Of a stretch of 62,323 nt of DNA, positions 18,085-25,393 are shown one piece after another (the stretch's first letter is position 1; each line of letters begins with the position of its first letter). The stretch is from Thiemannella venezuelensis. GTDB lineage: Bacteria > Actinomycetota > Actinomycetes > Streptosporangiales > Streptosporangiaceae. A program made the translations under genes and the position numbers. The stretch covers positions 1 to 62,323 of the forward strand of contig NZ_JACHJJ010000036.1 in NCBI RefSeq assembly GCF_014203605.1. Direction: 5' to 3'. The notes below the pieces were generated by a model. It had not been told where the DNA came from. It saw only the letters and a program-made list of their open reading frames with translations, and ran no database searches.

Positions 18085-18211
18085 GTGCCGGCCGCCGGAT
18101 CGGGGCCGGTCCGGCGGCCGGGGAGCGGTGCGGCCGTGTTCTCCTTACCTCGCCCGTATGCCGGTGTCGGATAGGGTGGCGCGAACCTGACGTCTGCTTG
18201 AGGGATACCGA

Positions 18212-19168
18212 ATGCGCCGCCGCAGCTTGGCCGTACTGGCCGCAGTGCCCCTGTTTTTCGCCGCAGCGTGCGGCACCGAGGCGCCCGACCAGGCCGCCGC
18301 CGGCGCCGGCGGCCTGAAGGTGACGGGTGACATCGGCAAGAAGCCGGCGGTGGTGTTCCCGTCGGGCAGTCCCGCCACGAAGTCCTCCGAGACGACGGTC
18401 AAGGACGGCTCCGGCGCGGAGTTCAAGGTCGGTGACAGCGTCGTCGTCAACTACACGGTCTTCACCTGGGACGGCAAGACCAACCCGGCCGTCGGCTCCA
18501 CCTACGACGCGGGCAGCCCGGAGACCATCGCGGTCAGCGAGAAACTGCCGACCGTTCTGAAGGACGTGTTCGTCGGGGCCAAGCCCGGCGGCCGCCACCT
18601 CGCGGTGGTGGCTCCCGACAGCCTGAGCAAGGAGCAGCTCGAGACCGCCAAGCAGAACGGGCAGGACAAGCTGACCCAGGTCTTCGTGCTGGACATGGTC
18701 GGGCTGGAGCCGAAGGCGCCGGCGCCGGTGACCGTCGAGGGCAAGGCCGTCGATCCCGGCGTCAAGGGGGTCACGGTGAAGAACCCCGAGCCCGGCAAGG
18801 CCCCCACGCTGACGACGAAGACCGGCGAGAAGGCCCCCAAGGAGCTGGTCAGCAAGGTCGTCATCAAGGGCACCGGCCCGGTCGTGAAGTCCGGGCAGAA
18901 GCTCATGGCCCACTACATCGGCAAGATCTGGGGCACCGACAAGCAGTTCGACAGCAGCTGGGACCGGGGCGAGCCGGCGACCTTCCCGATCGGCGTCGGC
19001 CAGGTCGTCAAGGGCTGGGACGACACGCTGGTCGGCCTGCCGGTCGGGACCCGGGTGCTGGTGAGCATCCCGCCGGCCCTCGGCTACGGCGAGCAGGGCA
19101 ACGCGCAGGCGGGAATCAAGGGCACCGACACCATCGTCTTCCTGGTGGACATCGTCGGCGCCTACTGA
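18212..19168 (+). CDS. Double-domain FKBP-type peptidyl-prolyl isomerase lipoprotein
   Basis: 318 residues. Signal peptide MRRRSLAVLAAVPLFFAAAC with lipidation at Cys20. Residues about 60-165 form a degenerate FKBP-like domain (GDSVVVNYTVFTWDGK), and residues about 210-318 a better conserved one (GQKLMAHYIGKIWGTDKQFDSS, VKGWDDTL, SIPPALGYG, TIVFLVDIVG). FKBPs catalyse cis-trans isomerisation of proline bonds, here outside the membrane. A -10 TAGGGT (18172-18177) and GAGGGA precede the ATG. FKBP genes next to pafA are a conserved actinobacterial neighbourhood. Confidence 0.92.
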   Translation: MRRRSLAVLAAVPLFFAAACGTEAPDQAAAGAGGLKVTGDIGKKPAVVFPSGSPATKSSETTVKDGSGAEFKVGDSVVVNYTVFTWDGKTNPAVGSTYDAGSPETIAVSEKLPTVLKDVFVGAKPGGRHLAVVAPDSLSKEQLETAKQNGQDKLTQVFVLDMVGLEPKAPAPVTVEGKAVDPGVKGVTVKNPEPGKAPTLTTKTGEKAPKELVSKVVIKGTGPVVKSGQKLMAHYIGKIWGTDKQFDSSWDRGEPATFPIGVGQVVKGWDDTLVGLPVGTRVLVSIPPALGYGEQGNAQAGIKGTDTIVFLVDIVGAY

Positions 19169-19236
19169 CCGCCTGAAGGGCCCCGCCGGGCGTCAGGGCG
19201 CGTGCGGGGCGCGGTGCCTCCGGGCGTCCGCGGAGA

Positions 19237-19260
19237 CCGCCGGAAGACCTCTTCCGGCGG
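19237..19260 (+). terminator. First terminator after FKBP gene
   Basis: CCGCCGGAAG / CTTCCGGCGG perfect 10-bp stem, ACCT loop, about 70 bp after the stop codon. Confidence 0.6.
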
Positions 19261-19319
19261 GCCCCGGCCCGGAATCCGGCGGCGCCGGTCCGGGCGGCCC
19301 GGTCCCCAGGGCGGTTCGT

Positions 19320-19359
19320 GAGAGGCCCGGTCCCGCCTCCCGGCGGGACCGGGCCTCTC
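19320..19359 (+). terminator. Second, stronger terminator after FKBP gene
   Basis: A perfect 18-bp stem (arm GAGAGGCCCGGTCCCGCC) with a TCCC loop. With the hairpin at 19237-19260 it makes a tandem terminator. Confidence 0.75.
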
Positions 19360-19366
19360 CGCGCTA

Positions 19367-19396
19367 CTGACATTCCTCCCAATAGGGCGTTATGGT
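19367..19396 (+). promoter_or_regulatory. Promoter of second FKBP gene
   Basis: CTGACA (19367-19372), 18-bp spacer, TATGGT (19391-19396), 30 bp before the ATG at 19426. Confidence 0.6.
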
Positions 19397-19425
19397 GATC
19401 GCACCCGTCGAACCAGGGGAGTCGG

Positions 19426-20439
19426 ATGCGTATTCGGGCCCTGCTCACCGCGCTCTTCACCGGGCCTTCCGCCGGGACGCCCGCGGGGACGTCTGTCGGA
19501 CCGGCCGCCGGGCGCTCCAGCGCGTCCTCCGCCCGGCCCCTCGCCGCCCCCGCGGCGGTTCTCCTGCTCGCGGCGGCCGCCGGATGCACCGCCGGGGACG
19601 GCGGGGCGGCCCAGAGCGTGCGGGCGGAGAGCTCCTTCGGGGCCAAGCCGACGATCACCTTCCCCGGCGGCGAGCCCCCGGCAGATCTGCAGGTCGGCGA
19701 GCAGATGACCGGAACCGGCAACGTGATCAAGGCGAACGACCTGGTCATCGCCCACTACACCGCGCACGTGTGGGACGGCGAGGACAACCGGCTGCTGGCC
19801 TCCAGCTTCAACCAGGGGGCTCCGGCCTCCTTCCCGCTGAACCAGTCGATCACCGGGGTGAGCAAGGCGCTCCGCGGTCACCGGGTGGGCAGCCGCGTCG
19901 TCGCCGCCATCCCGCCGGGGGAGGGGTACGGCCCCAACCCGCCCGGGGGGATGGGCGCCGGCGACGCGCTGTTCTACGTGATCGACGTGCTCGGCGCCTT
20001 CTCGCCCGGCGCCGCGGCCACCGGCACCGGCGGCCCCGGCGAGCTGGCCGGAGTCAAGATCACCGGCGGCCCCGGCGAGCGCCCGGCCCTCACCCTGCCG
20101 GACGACGAGCCCCCGGCCGGGCTCCGCACCGAGGTCCTGGTCCAGGGCAGGGGGGCGAAGGTCCAGCCCGGGCAGCTCATCGTCGCCCAGTACGAGGCCA
20201 GGGTCTGGGGATCGGAGAGCTCCGCGGAGTCCACCTGGGCGGCCGGGCAGCCCAGAGCCTTCACGATCGGCAACGGCAGCGTCATCAAGGGCTGGGACCG
20301 GGCGCTGACCGGCGTCCCGGTGGGCAGCCGCGTCGCCATGGTGGTCCCGCCGGGCCTCGGCTACGACAAGGGCCTGCCTCCCCTGATCAAGCCCGCCGAC
20401 ACCCTGGTCTTCGTCGTCGACGTCCTCGCGGCCTACTGA
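19426..20439 (+). CDS. Double-domain FKBP-type peptidyl-prolyl isomerase lipoprotein (paralogue)
   Basis: 337 residues. The signal region is long: about 40 residues precede the hydrophobic core and lipobox AAGC (Cys54), so translation may begin later than the ATG at 19426, though GGGGAG supports this start. Two FKBP domains follow (about 95-190 and 230-337), each with the GYG-type signature (PPGEGYGPNP, PPGLGYDKG) and terminal IDVLGAF / VDVLAAY. Unlike the upstream paralogue, both domains look similarly well conserved. It has its own promoter, and is closely followed by a leaderless regulator gene. Confidence 0.9.
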   Translation: MRIRALLTALFTGPSAGTPAGTSVGPAAGRSSASSARPLAAPAAVLLLAAAAGCTAGDGGAAQSVRAESSFGAKPTITFPGGEPPADLQVGEQMTGTGNVIKANDLVIAHYTAHVWDGEDNRLLASSFNQGAPASFPLNQSITGVSKALRGHRVGSRVVAAIPPGEGYGPNPPGGMGAGDALFYVIDVLGAFSPGAAATGTGGPGELAGVKITGGPGERPALTLPDDEPPAGLRTEVLVQGRGAKVQPGQLIVAQYEARVWGSESSAESTWAAGQPRAFTIGNGSVIKGWDRALTGVPVGSRVAMVVPPGLGYDKGLPPLIKPADTLVFVVDVLAAY

Positions 20440-20476
20440 GCCGCAGGGGGAGTCCGGCGTGCCCGCCGGGCGGGCC

Positions 20477-20482
20477 TAGACT
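20477..20482 (+). promoter_or_regulatory. Leaderless promoter -10 for the SufR-like regulator
   Basis: TAGACT followed by seven bases and then the GTG start at 20490, so transcription should begin at or next to the start codon. No Shine-Dalgarno is present. Confidence 0.55.
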
Positions 20483-20489
20483 CCGGGCT

Positions 20490-21131
20490 GTGAGCAGCGA
20501 CGATCTCGGCGCCGTGGCGGCCCTGCACGACCCCGTACGGCGGGCGGTCTACGAGTACGTGGTCTCCCGGGGGCGGGAGGTCGGGCGGAACGAGGCCGCC
20601 GAGGCGGTGGGGGTGCAGCGCACCCTCGCCGCGTTCCACCTGGACAAACTGGTCGAGGCCGGGCTGCTGGAGGCGGGCTTCAAGCGACTGGGCGAGAAGA
20701 CGGGGCCGGGCAGCGGGCGGCCGGCGAAGGTCTACCGGCGGGCGGCCGGCGAGTGGCAGGTGAGCGTCCCGGCCCGGGACTACCGCACGCTCGCCCTGGT
20801 GCTGGCCGAGGTGGTGGACGTGCTCGGCGGGGACGAGCGGGCGGAGGAGGCCGCGCGGCGGGCGGGCGGCAGGCTCGCGGACCGCGGGGAGGACCTCGCC
20901 CAGGCGCTGCGGCGGCGCGGTTACGAGCCCTACGAGGAGGACGGCCGCCTGCGCCTGCGCAACTGCCCGTTCCACGTGCTGTCCCAGGAGCACCCGCTGC
21001 TGGTCTGCTCGATGAACCTGGCGCTCTGCCAGGGCCTGCTGGAGGGGATCGGGGACGATCCGGCGCGGGCCCGGCTGGATCCGAGGCCGGGGGAGTGCTG
21101 TGTGAGCCTCTCTATAAATAATGAAAATTGA
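20490..21131 (+). CDS. ArsR/SufR-like winged-helix regulator with C-terminal cysteine cluster
   Basis: 213 residues. The N-terminal winged helix (ALHDPVRRAVYEYV; EAAEAVGVQRTLAAFHLDKLVEAGLL) is of the COG2345 type. The C-terminal domain holds Cys159 (NCPFHVLS), Cys173, Cys180 and a CC pair at 203-204, resembling the Fe-S-binding region of SufR. This suggests an iron-sulfur or metal sensor; the cofactor is not proven. The GTG at 20490 is supported by the leaderless -10. The 3' end is markedly AT-rich (TATAAATAATGAAAATTGACA), unlike the gene body, and probably includes the promoter or operator for the next gene. Confidence 0.85.
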   Translation: MSSDDLGAVAALHDPVRRAVYEYVVSRGREVGRNEAAEAVGVQRTLAAFHLDKLVEAGLLEAGFKRLGEKTGPGSGRPAKVYRRAAGEWQVSVPARDYRTLALVLAEVVDVLGGDERAEEAARRAGGRLADRGEDLAQALRRRGYEPYEEDGRLRLRNCPFHVLSQEHPLLVCSMNLALCQGLLEGIGDDPARARLDPRPGECCVSLSINNEN

Positions 21132-21133
21132 CA
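21112..21133 (+). promoter_or_regulatory. AT-rich promoter patch before the DUF3291 gene
   Basis: A run of about 22 bases with TATAAA and TTGACA (21128-21133) embedded in the last codons of the regulator gene. It stands out from the very GC-rich surroundings and could be a target of the Cys-rich regulator. Confidence 0.4.
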
Positions 21134-21163
21134 TAGAAGGTCCCGGGATGGTCTGCTGAGCGC

Positions 21164-21724
21164 ATGCATCTGGCACAGCTGAACGTCGCGCGCCTGCGGG
21201 CGCCCCTGGACTCCCCCGAGATCGCCGAGTTCGTGGACCTCCTCGGACCGGTGAACGAGGTCTCCGACGCCGCGCCCGGCTTCGTCTGGCGGCTCAAGGC
21301 GAGCGAGGACCCCCGGGAGACGGTCGAGCACGGCTACGGCGACGACCTGGTGATCAACTTCTCGGTCTGGGTGTCGCGCGAGGCCCTGTGGAACTTCGTC
21401 TACCGCAGCGTGCACCTGCCGGTGCTGCAGCGGCGCAGGGAGTGGTTCCTGCACATGGCGGAGCCGTACTCGGTGATGTGGTGGATCCCCGAAGGGCACG
21501 TCCCCTCCCTGGAGGAGGGCATGGAGCGGCTGGAGCTGCTCCGGCGTGAAGGCCCCACGCCGGAGGCCTTCACCTTCAAGGAGTTCTACGAGCCGGGAGG
21601 CGGGGGTGAGGCAGGGTCCGCCGGAGGCGGAGGTGAGACGGGGTCCGCCGGGTCTTCCGAAGGCCGGTCCGGGTCCAGCAGGGAGGCCGCCAGCCTGCCC
21701 GCCGCGGCCGAGGTCAGGAAGTAG
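21164..21724 (+). CDS. DUF3291-domain protein
   Basis: 186 residues. Residues 1-145 match the DUF3291 family (MHLAQLNVARLRAPLDSPE, APGFVWRLKASEDP, INFSVWVSREALWNFVYRS, WWIPEGHVPSLEEGMERLELL), a monooxygenase-like dimeric alpha/beta barrel group of unknown function. The last about 40 residues are Gly/Ser/Ala-rich low complexity (GGGGEAGSAGGGGETGSAG) and lie antisense to the end of the convergent DUF3866 gene, so they are probably readthrough extension rather than a folded part. Confidence 0.85.
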   Translation: MHLAQLNVARLRAPLDSPEIAEFVDLLGPVNEVSDAAPGFVWRLKASEDPRETVEHGYGDDLVINFSVWVSREALWNFVYRSVHLPVLQRRREWFLHMAEPYSVMWWIPEGHVPSLEEGMERLELLRREGPTPEAFTFKEFYEPGGGGEAGSAGGGGETGSAGSSEGRSGSSREAASLPAAAEVRK

Positions 21725-22737
21725 GCCAGGTCCTCCTCCAGGCCCCGGCCCATGGTGGACAGCCGCACCGGCGAGCCCTTCAGCGCCTCGTGCAGCCCGT
21801 CGACGGAGACCGGGACCAGTTCGTGCCGCCCGCCCAGCGGCCGGGCCTGCTCGGCCACCCGGGCGCCGAAGTCGCCCGGCAGCTCCGGCACCGCCACCAG
21901 CGCCGGGGCCAGGGCGACCCGGCCGTAGGCGGTCAGCGAGTGGTGGGAGAGGCCCAGGTGCCGCTCGCGCCGGTCGCCCTCGCTGACCCGCAGCGCCGCG
22001 ACCGGGCGGCCGGAGAGCACCGCGGCGGCGTTGACCGCCTCCCCGGCCGAGACGCCGGAGAACCCCCAGCGGGTGCCGCTGCCCAGGTTGCCCGGCCCCT
22101 GGGTGACGATCGCGACGTCGGCCTCCAGGACGTACCGGGCCGCCAGCAGCCCGGTGTGCACGGTGACCGCCTCCACGTCGCCGCCGAAGGCCTGGCCGAC
22201 CGTCACCGTCCCGCCCAGCCAGCCCGCCTCCTTGAGCCGGGCGCACGACATGGAGAACCAGGCGGGCAGCGCGCCGCCGTCGAGCATCACGTAGGCGACG
22301 CGGGCGTGCGGGCGGGTGCCGTACAGGCCGCACAGGACCGCGGGGAGCGCCGAGTGCAGGTCGGCGACCACGACCGGCATGCCGCCGAGGGAGTCGGCCT
22401 CCCGCAGGAGCCCGTGGTGCGGGGAGTCCTGCTCGTCCGCGCCGAGCACGGTGGCCTGCAGAGGGGTGTAGCGTGCCTTCACCAGATGTCCGGGTCCGTC
22501 TGGATCTTCCGGCAATCGGTCGGGAATCGCCACCACCATGGCGTACCCTCCCGTACCGAGGCCCATCGCGAGCGCGGTCGTGTTCAGCAGGACCGTGTCG
22601 CCGGGCTCGGGGCGTCCCACCAGGGCGGGATAGGCGAGCGCACGCGCGCCGCCCTCCTCGGTGGCGACGTCGAGTTCCACCGCCCCGGGCCACTCGCGCC
22701 GGACCCGCACGACCTCGCCCCTGCGCCATCTGATCAC
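21586..22737 (-). CDS. DUF3866-family protein
   Basis: 383 residues, recognised as DUF3866 (IRWRRGEVVRVRREWPGAVELDV, DTVLLNTTALAMGLGTGGYAMVV, HLGLSHHSLTAYGRVAL), an actinobacterial family of unknown function often next to pafBC. The GTG start at 22737 is leaderless: TACTCT lies seven bases upstream. The last about 25 residues are Pro/Ser-rich and overlap the DUF3291 gene by 139 bp on the opposite strand. It is divergent from pafB with facing -10 elements. Confidence 0.87.
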   Translation of the reverse strand: MIRWRRGEVVRVRREWPGAVELDVATEEGGARALAYPALVGRPEPGDTVLLNTTALAMGLGTGGYAMVVAIPDRLPEDPDGPGHLVKARYTPLQATVLGADEQDSPHHGLLREADSLGGMPVVVADLHSALPAVLCGLYGTRPHARVAYVMLDGGALPAWFSMSCARLKEAGWLGGTVTVGQAFGGDVEAVTVHTGLLAARYVLEADVAIVTQGPGNLGSGTRWGFSGVSAGEAVNAAAVLSGRPVAALRVSEGDRRERHLGLSHHSLTAYGRVALAPALVAVPELPGDFGARVAEQARPLGGRHELVPVSVDGLHEALKGSPVRLSTMGRGLEEDLAYFLTSAAAGRLAASLLDPDRPSEDPADPVSPPPPADPASPPPPGS

Positions 22738-22744
22738 GGGGGGC

Positions 22745-22754
22745 AGAGTAGCGT
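22745..22754. promoter_or_regulatory. Overlapping face-to-face -10 elements (DUF3866 / pafB)
   Basis: On the minus strand TACTCT (22750-22745) serves the leaderless DUF3866 gene. On the plus strand TAGCGT (22749-22754) serves pafB. They overlap by two bases, so RNA polymerase cannot occupy both. Confidence 0.5.
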
Positions 22755-22778
22755 CATTTGAACAGGGAGGGAGGCCGG

Positions 22779-23738
22779 ATGTCGCGCCGGAAGACCGAGC
22801 GGTTGCTGAATCTTGTGATCTGCCTGCTCGCCACGAGGCGGCCGCTGAGCGCCGAGCACATCCGCCAGGCCGTGCCCGGCTACGACTCGGCCAACGACGA
22901 GGCCTTCCAGCGGATGTTCGAGCGCGACAAGAACGAGCTGCGCGAGATCGGCATCCCGATCGAGGTCCAGAAGGACCCGTGGGAGGAGGACCCGGGCTAC
23001 CGGATCGTCCGCCAGGCCTACGAGCTGCCGGAGATCACCCTGGAGCCCGACGAGGCCGCCGTGGTGGGCCTGGCCGCCCGGGTCTGGCAGCGGGCCAGCC
23101 TGGCCGAGGCGGCCAGCGGGGCGCTGCTGAAGCTGCGCGCCGGGGGAGTGGAGACCGACGAGACCGGCGGCATGCTCGGCGGCGCGCTGGAGCTGCGGGT
23201 CGACACCCAGGACCCGTCCTTCCCCGCGCTGTGGGAGGCGGTGCGCGACCGCCGCCCGGTCCGCTTCCCCTACCGCGTCGCGGCGGGGGAGAACGTGCTG
23301 ACCCGCACGGTCGAGCCGTGGGGCGTGGTCAGCCGCCGCGGCCGGTGGTACGTGGTGGGCCACGACCGGGACCGCGACGCGCCCCGGGTCTTCCGGCTCA
23401 GCCGGATCAGCGGGCCGGTCGTCCCGGCGGGCCGCCCGGGGACCGTGACGGTGCCCGAGGACGTCGACGTCAAGGGGATGGTCGGCTACCGGGAGGAGGG
23501 CCCGCTGGTGGAGTGCACCGCGGTCATCCGGGTCCGCGAGGGCACCTGCCAGGGGCTGCGCCAGGTGGCGAAGGCCGTACGGCCGGCGGGTGGGGGCTGG
23601 GACGAGGTGGAGCTGACGTTCGCCGACCCCGAGCGGCTCGCCGGGTGGGTCGCCGGGTTCGCCGCCGACGCCGAGGTGGTCGGGCCGCCGGACGCCCGCG
23701 ACGCGGTGATCCGCCGCCTGAAGGGAGTCCTGGCATGA
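22779..23738 (+). CDS. pafB: WYL-domain transcription activator PafB
   Basis: 319 residues. N-terminal winged helix (MSRRKTERLLNLVICLLATRRPLS), central WYL domain (RPVRFPYR, EPWGVVSRRGRWYVVGHDRDR) and the C-terminal WCX region. In mycobacteria PafB and PafC form a complex that activates the LexA/RecA-independent DNA-damage regulon. The ATG at 22779 has a strong AGGGAGGGAGG upstream; an earlier in-frame start seven codons upstream lacks support. Its stop overlaps a small ORF start (ATGA). Confidence 0.93.
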   Translation: MSRRKTERLLNLVICLLATRRPLSAEHIRQAVPGYDSANDEAFQRMFERDKNELREIGIPIEVQKDPWEEDPGYRIVRQAYELPEITLEPDEAAVVGLAARVWQRASLAEAASGALLKLRAGGVETDETGGMLGGALELRVDTQDPSFPALWEAVRDRRPVRFPYRVAAGENVLTRTVEPWGVVSRRGRWYVVGHDRDRDAPRVFRLSRISGPVVPAGRPGTVTVPEDVDVKGMVGYREEGPLVECTAVIRVREGTCQGLRQVAKAVRPAGGGWDEVELTFADPERLAGWVAGFAADAEVVGPPDARDAVIRRLKGVLA

Positions 23739-23848
23739 TCCGGTACGGCATGGCGGGCGACGGAGCGGTGAGCAGGAGCCGGCCCGGCGCGGTGAGCGGA
23801 GCGGGCCGCGAGGGACGAGCGGTCCGCGTGGCGGACGAGGAGCGGTGA
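23735..23848 (+). CDS. Possible 37-residue small ORF between pafB and pafC
   Basis: ATG at 23735 overlaps the pafB stop (ATGA) with AAGGGAG eight bases upstream, and the ORF ends seven bases before the pafC ATG. The product (MIRYGMAGDGAVSRSRPGAVSG...) is basic, Gly/Ser/Arg-rich, and resembles no family known to me. It may be a coupling ORF carrying ribosomes from pafB to pafC, or simply spacer; direct GCGGTGAGC repeats lie inside it. Confidence 0.35.
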   Translation: MIRYGMAGDGAVSRSRPGAVSGAGREGRAVRVADEER

Positions 23849-23855
23849 GCGACCA

Positions 23856-24812
23856 ATGAGCACGGCGGATCGGTTGCCGAGGCTGCTGGCCCTGGTGCCC
23901 TACCTGATGTCCCATCCGGGGGCGCAGGTGCCCGAGGTCGCGAAGATCTTCGGGCTGAGTGAGAAGCAGCTCATCGACGACCTGCAACTGGTGTGGATGT
24001 GCGGGCTGCCCGGACACACCCCCGGCGACCTCATCGACGTCTCCTGGGACGGCGGCGAGATCGTCATCGACAACGCCGACACGATCGCCCGTCCGCTCCG
24101 GCTGGGTGTGGACGAGGCCAGCGCGCTGCTGGTGGCGTTGCGGATGCTCGCCGAGATGCCGGAGTTCGGCGAGCGCGACGCGCTCTCCCGGGTCATCGCC
24201 AAGTTCGAGCAGGCCGCGGGGGAGGGCGCCGCGACGGTCAGCAGTCAGGTCGCGGTCGAGGTGGACGCCACCCCCGACGCGCTGCCCGCGGTCAACGAGG
24301 CGCTGCGGCGCGGCAGGCGGCTCTCGATCCGCTACTACGTGCCGGGCCGCGACGAGGTCACCCCGCGCGAGGTCGACCCGATGCGGCTGGTCGTGGTGGA
24401 CGGGCGCTCCTACCTGTCGGGCTGGTGCTACCGGGCTGAGGCGGTGCGCCTGTTCCGGCTGGACCGGATGCTCTCGGTGGAGATGCTCGACGTGGCAGCG
24501 GCCCCGCCGGAGGACGCGGTGCCCGACGAGGTGACGCCCGGGGTGTTCCGGCCCTCGCCCACCGACGAGCTGGTCGAGCTGGAGCTGACCCCGGCGGGCC
24601 GCTGGGTGGCGGAGTACTACCCGTGCGAGCGCGTCGAGGAGCTCGGCGAGGGCCGGCTGCGGGTGGCGCTGCGCGCCCGGGACCAGGGCTGGCTGCTCCG
24701 GCTGGCGCTGCGCCTGGGCGACACCGGCAGGGTCGTCTCCCCCGCCTCGCTGGCCGGGACGGTGCGGGAGGCCGCGGCGGCGGCGCTGAGCCGCTACGAG
24801 TCGGTCTCCTGA
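23856..24812 (+). CDS. pafC: WYL-domain transcription activator PafC
   Basis: 318 residues, the partner of PafB: winged helix (RLPRLLALVPYLMSHPGAQVPEVAKIFGLSEKQLIDDL), WYL domain (RRLSIRYYVPGRDEVTPREVDPMRL, GRSYLSGWCYRAEAVRLFRLDRM) and C-terminal WCX domain. The ATG at 23856 follows GAGGAGCGGTGAGCGA. Co-transcribed with pafB; followed by a GC-rich hairpin before tatA, as in many actinobacteria. Confidence 0.93.
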   Translation: MSTADRLPRLLALVPYLMSHPGAQVPEVAKIFGLSEKQLIDDLQLVWMCGLPGHTPGDLIDVSWDGGEIVIDNADTIARPLRLGVDEASALLVALRMLAEMPEFGERDALSRVIAKFEQAAGEGAATVSSQVAVEVDATPDALPAVNEALRRGRRLSIRYYVPGRDEVTPREVDPMRLVVVDGRSYLSGWCYRAEAVRLFRLDRMLSVEMLDVAAAPPEDAVPDEVTPGVFRPSPTDELVELELTPAGRWVAEYYPCERVEELGEGRLRVALRARDQGWLLRLALRLGDTGRVVSPASLAGTVREAAAAALSRYESVS

Positions 24813-24847
24813 GCCGCCGCGGGCCGGTCCTGCGGGCCGGCGCCGGT

Positions 24848-24868
24848 CCCCGGGGCGCTTTCCCGGGG
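24848..24868 (+). terminator. Hairpin after pafC
   Basis: CCCCGGG / CCCGGGG 7-bp stem with a GCGCTTT loop, 36 bp after the pafC stop. Weak but well placed. Confidence 0.45.
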
Positions 24869-25020
24869 CCGGGCCGAATCGTTACCGCCGGTTTCCCTGC
24901 TCTAGGAGAGGGGATCGTCCAGTGATAAGGGACAATTCAGGCGCGGAAGGGATGAGAGTGCGCTCCGGGCAGCGTACGATCGGCACAGAGATTGCACGTC
25001 GCTCGGCTTAAGGATGTGTC

Positions 25021-25344
25021 ATGCCCAACCTGGGACCCACTGAGCTGATCATCATCGGGTTGATCCTGGTGCTGCTGTTCGGTGCCAAGAAGCTGCCGGA
25101 GGCCGCTCGCGGGCTCGGCCGTTCGCTGCGCATCTTCAAGGCGGAGACCTCCAAGCTCCGCGAGGACGACGAGGCGACCACCGCGACCGCCACGGTCGTG
25201 CAGGCGCAGCCCGCGGCCCCTGCCCCGCAGCAGATCGCGACCCCGGCGCCGGCGGCGGAGCCGTCCGCGGAGGAGCAGGCCCGCGTCCTGGAGGAGCAGG
25301 CCGCCAAGCTGCGCGCTCAGGCCGGTGCCCAGAAGCCGCAGTAG
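25021..25344 (+). CDS. tatA: Sec-independent protein translocase subunit TatA
   Basis: 107 residues. A short periplasmic N-terminus, one transmembrane helix ([20 protein letters not shown]), the hinge [17 protein letters not shown] and an amphipathic helix are typical TatA; the rest is an Ala/Pro/Gln linker and a short helical tail. TatA oligomers form the pathway for folded proteins. A -10 candidate TACGAT lies at 24975-24980. tatC follows 49 bp downstream. Confidence 0.95.
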   Translation: MPNLGPTELIIIGLILVLLFGAKKLPEAARGLGRSLRIFKAETSKLREDDEATTATATVVQAQPAAPAPQQIATPAPAAEPSAEEQARVLEEQAAKLRAQAGAQKPQ

Positions 25345-25393
25345 GCTCCGGTCCACCACCTGATCACTTCACTCCTCGGAGCGGGATTCGCGA

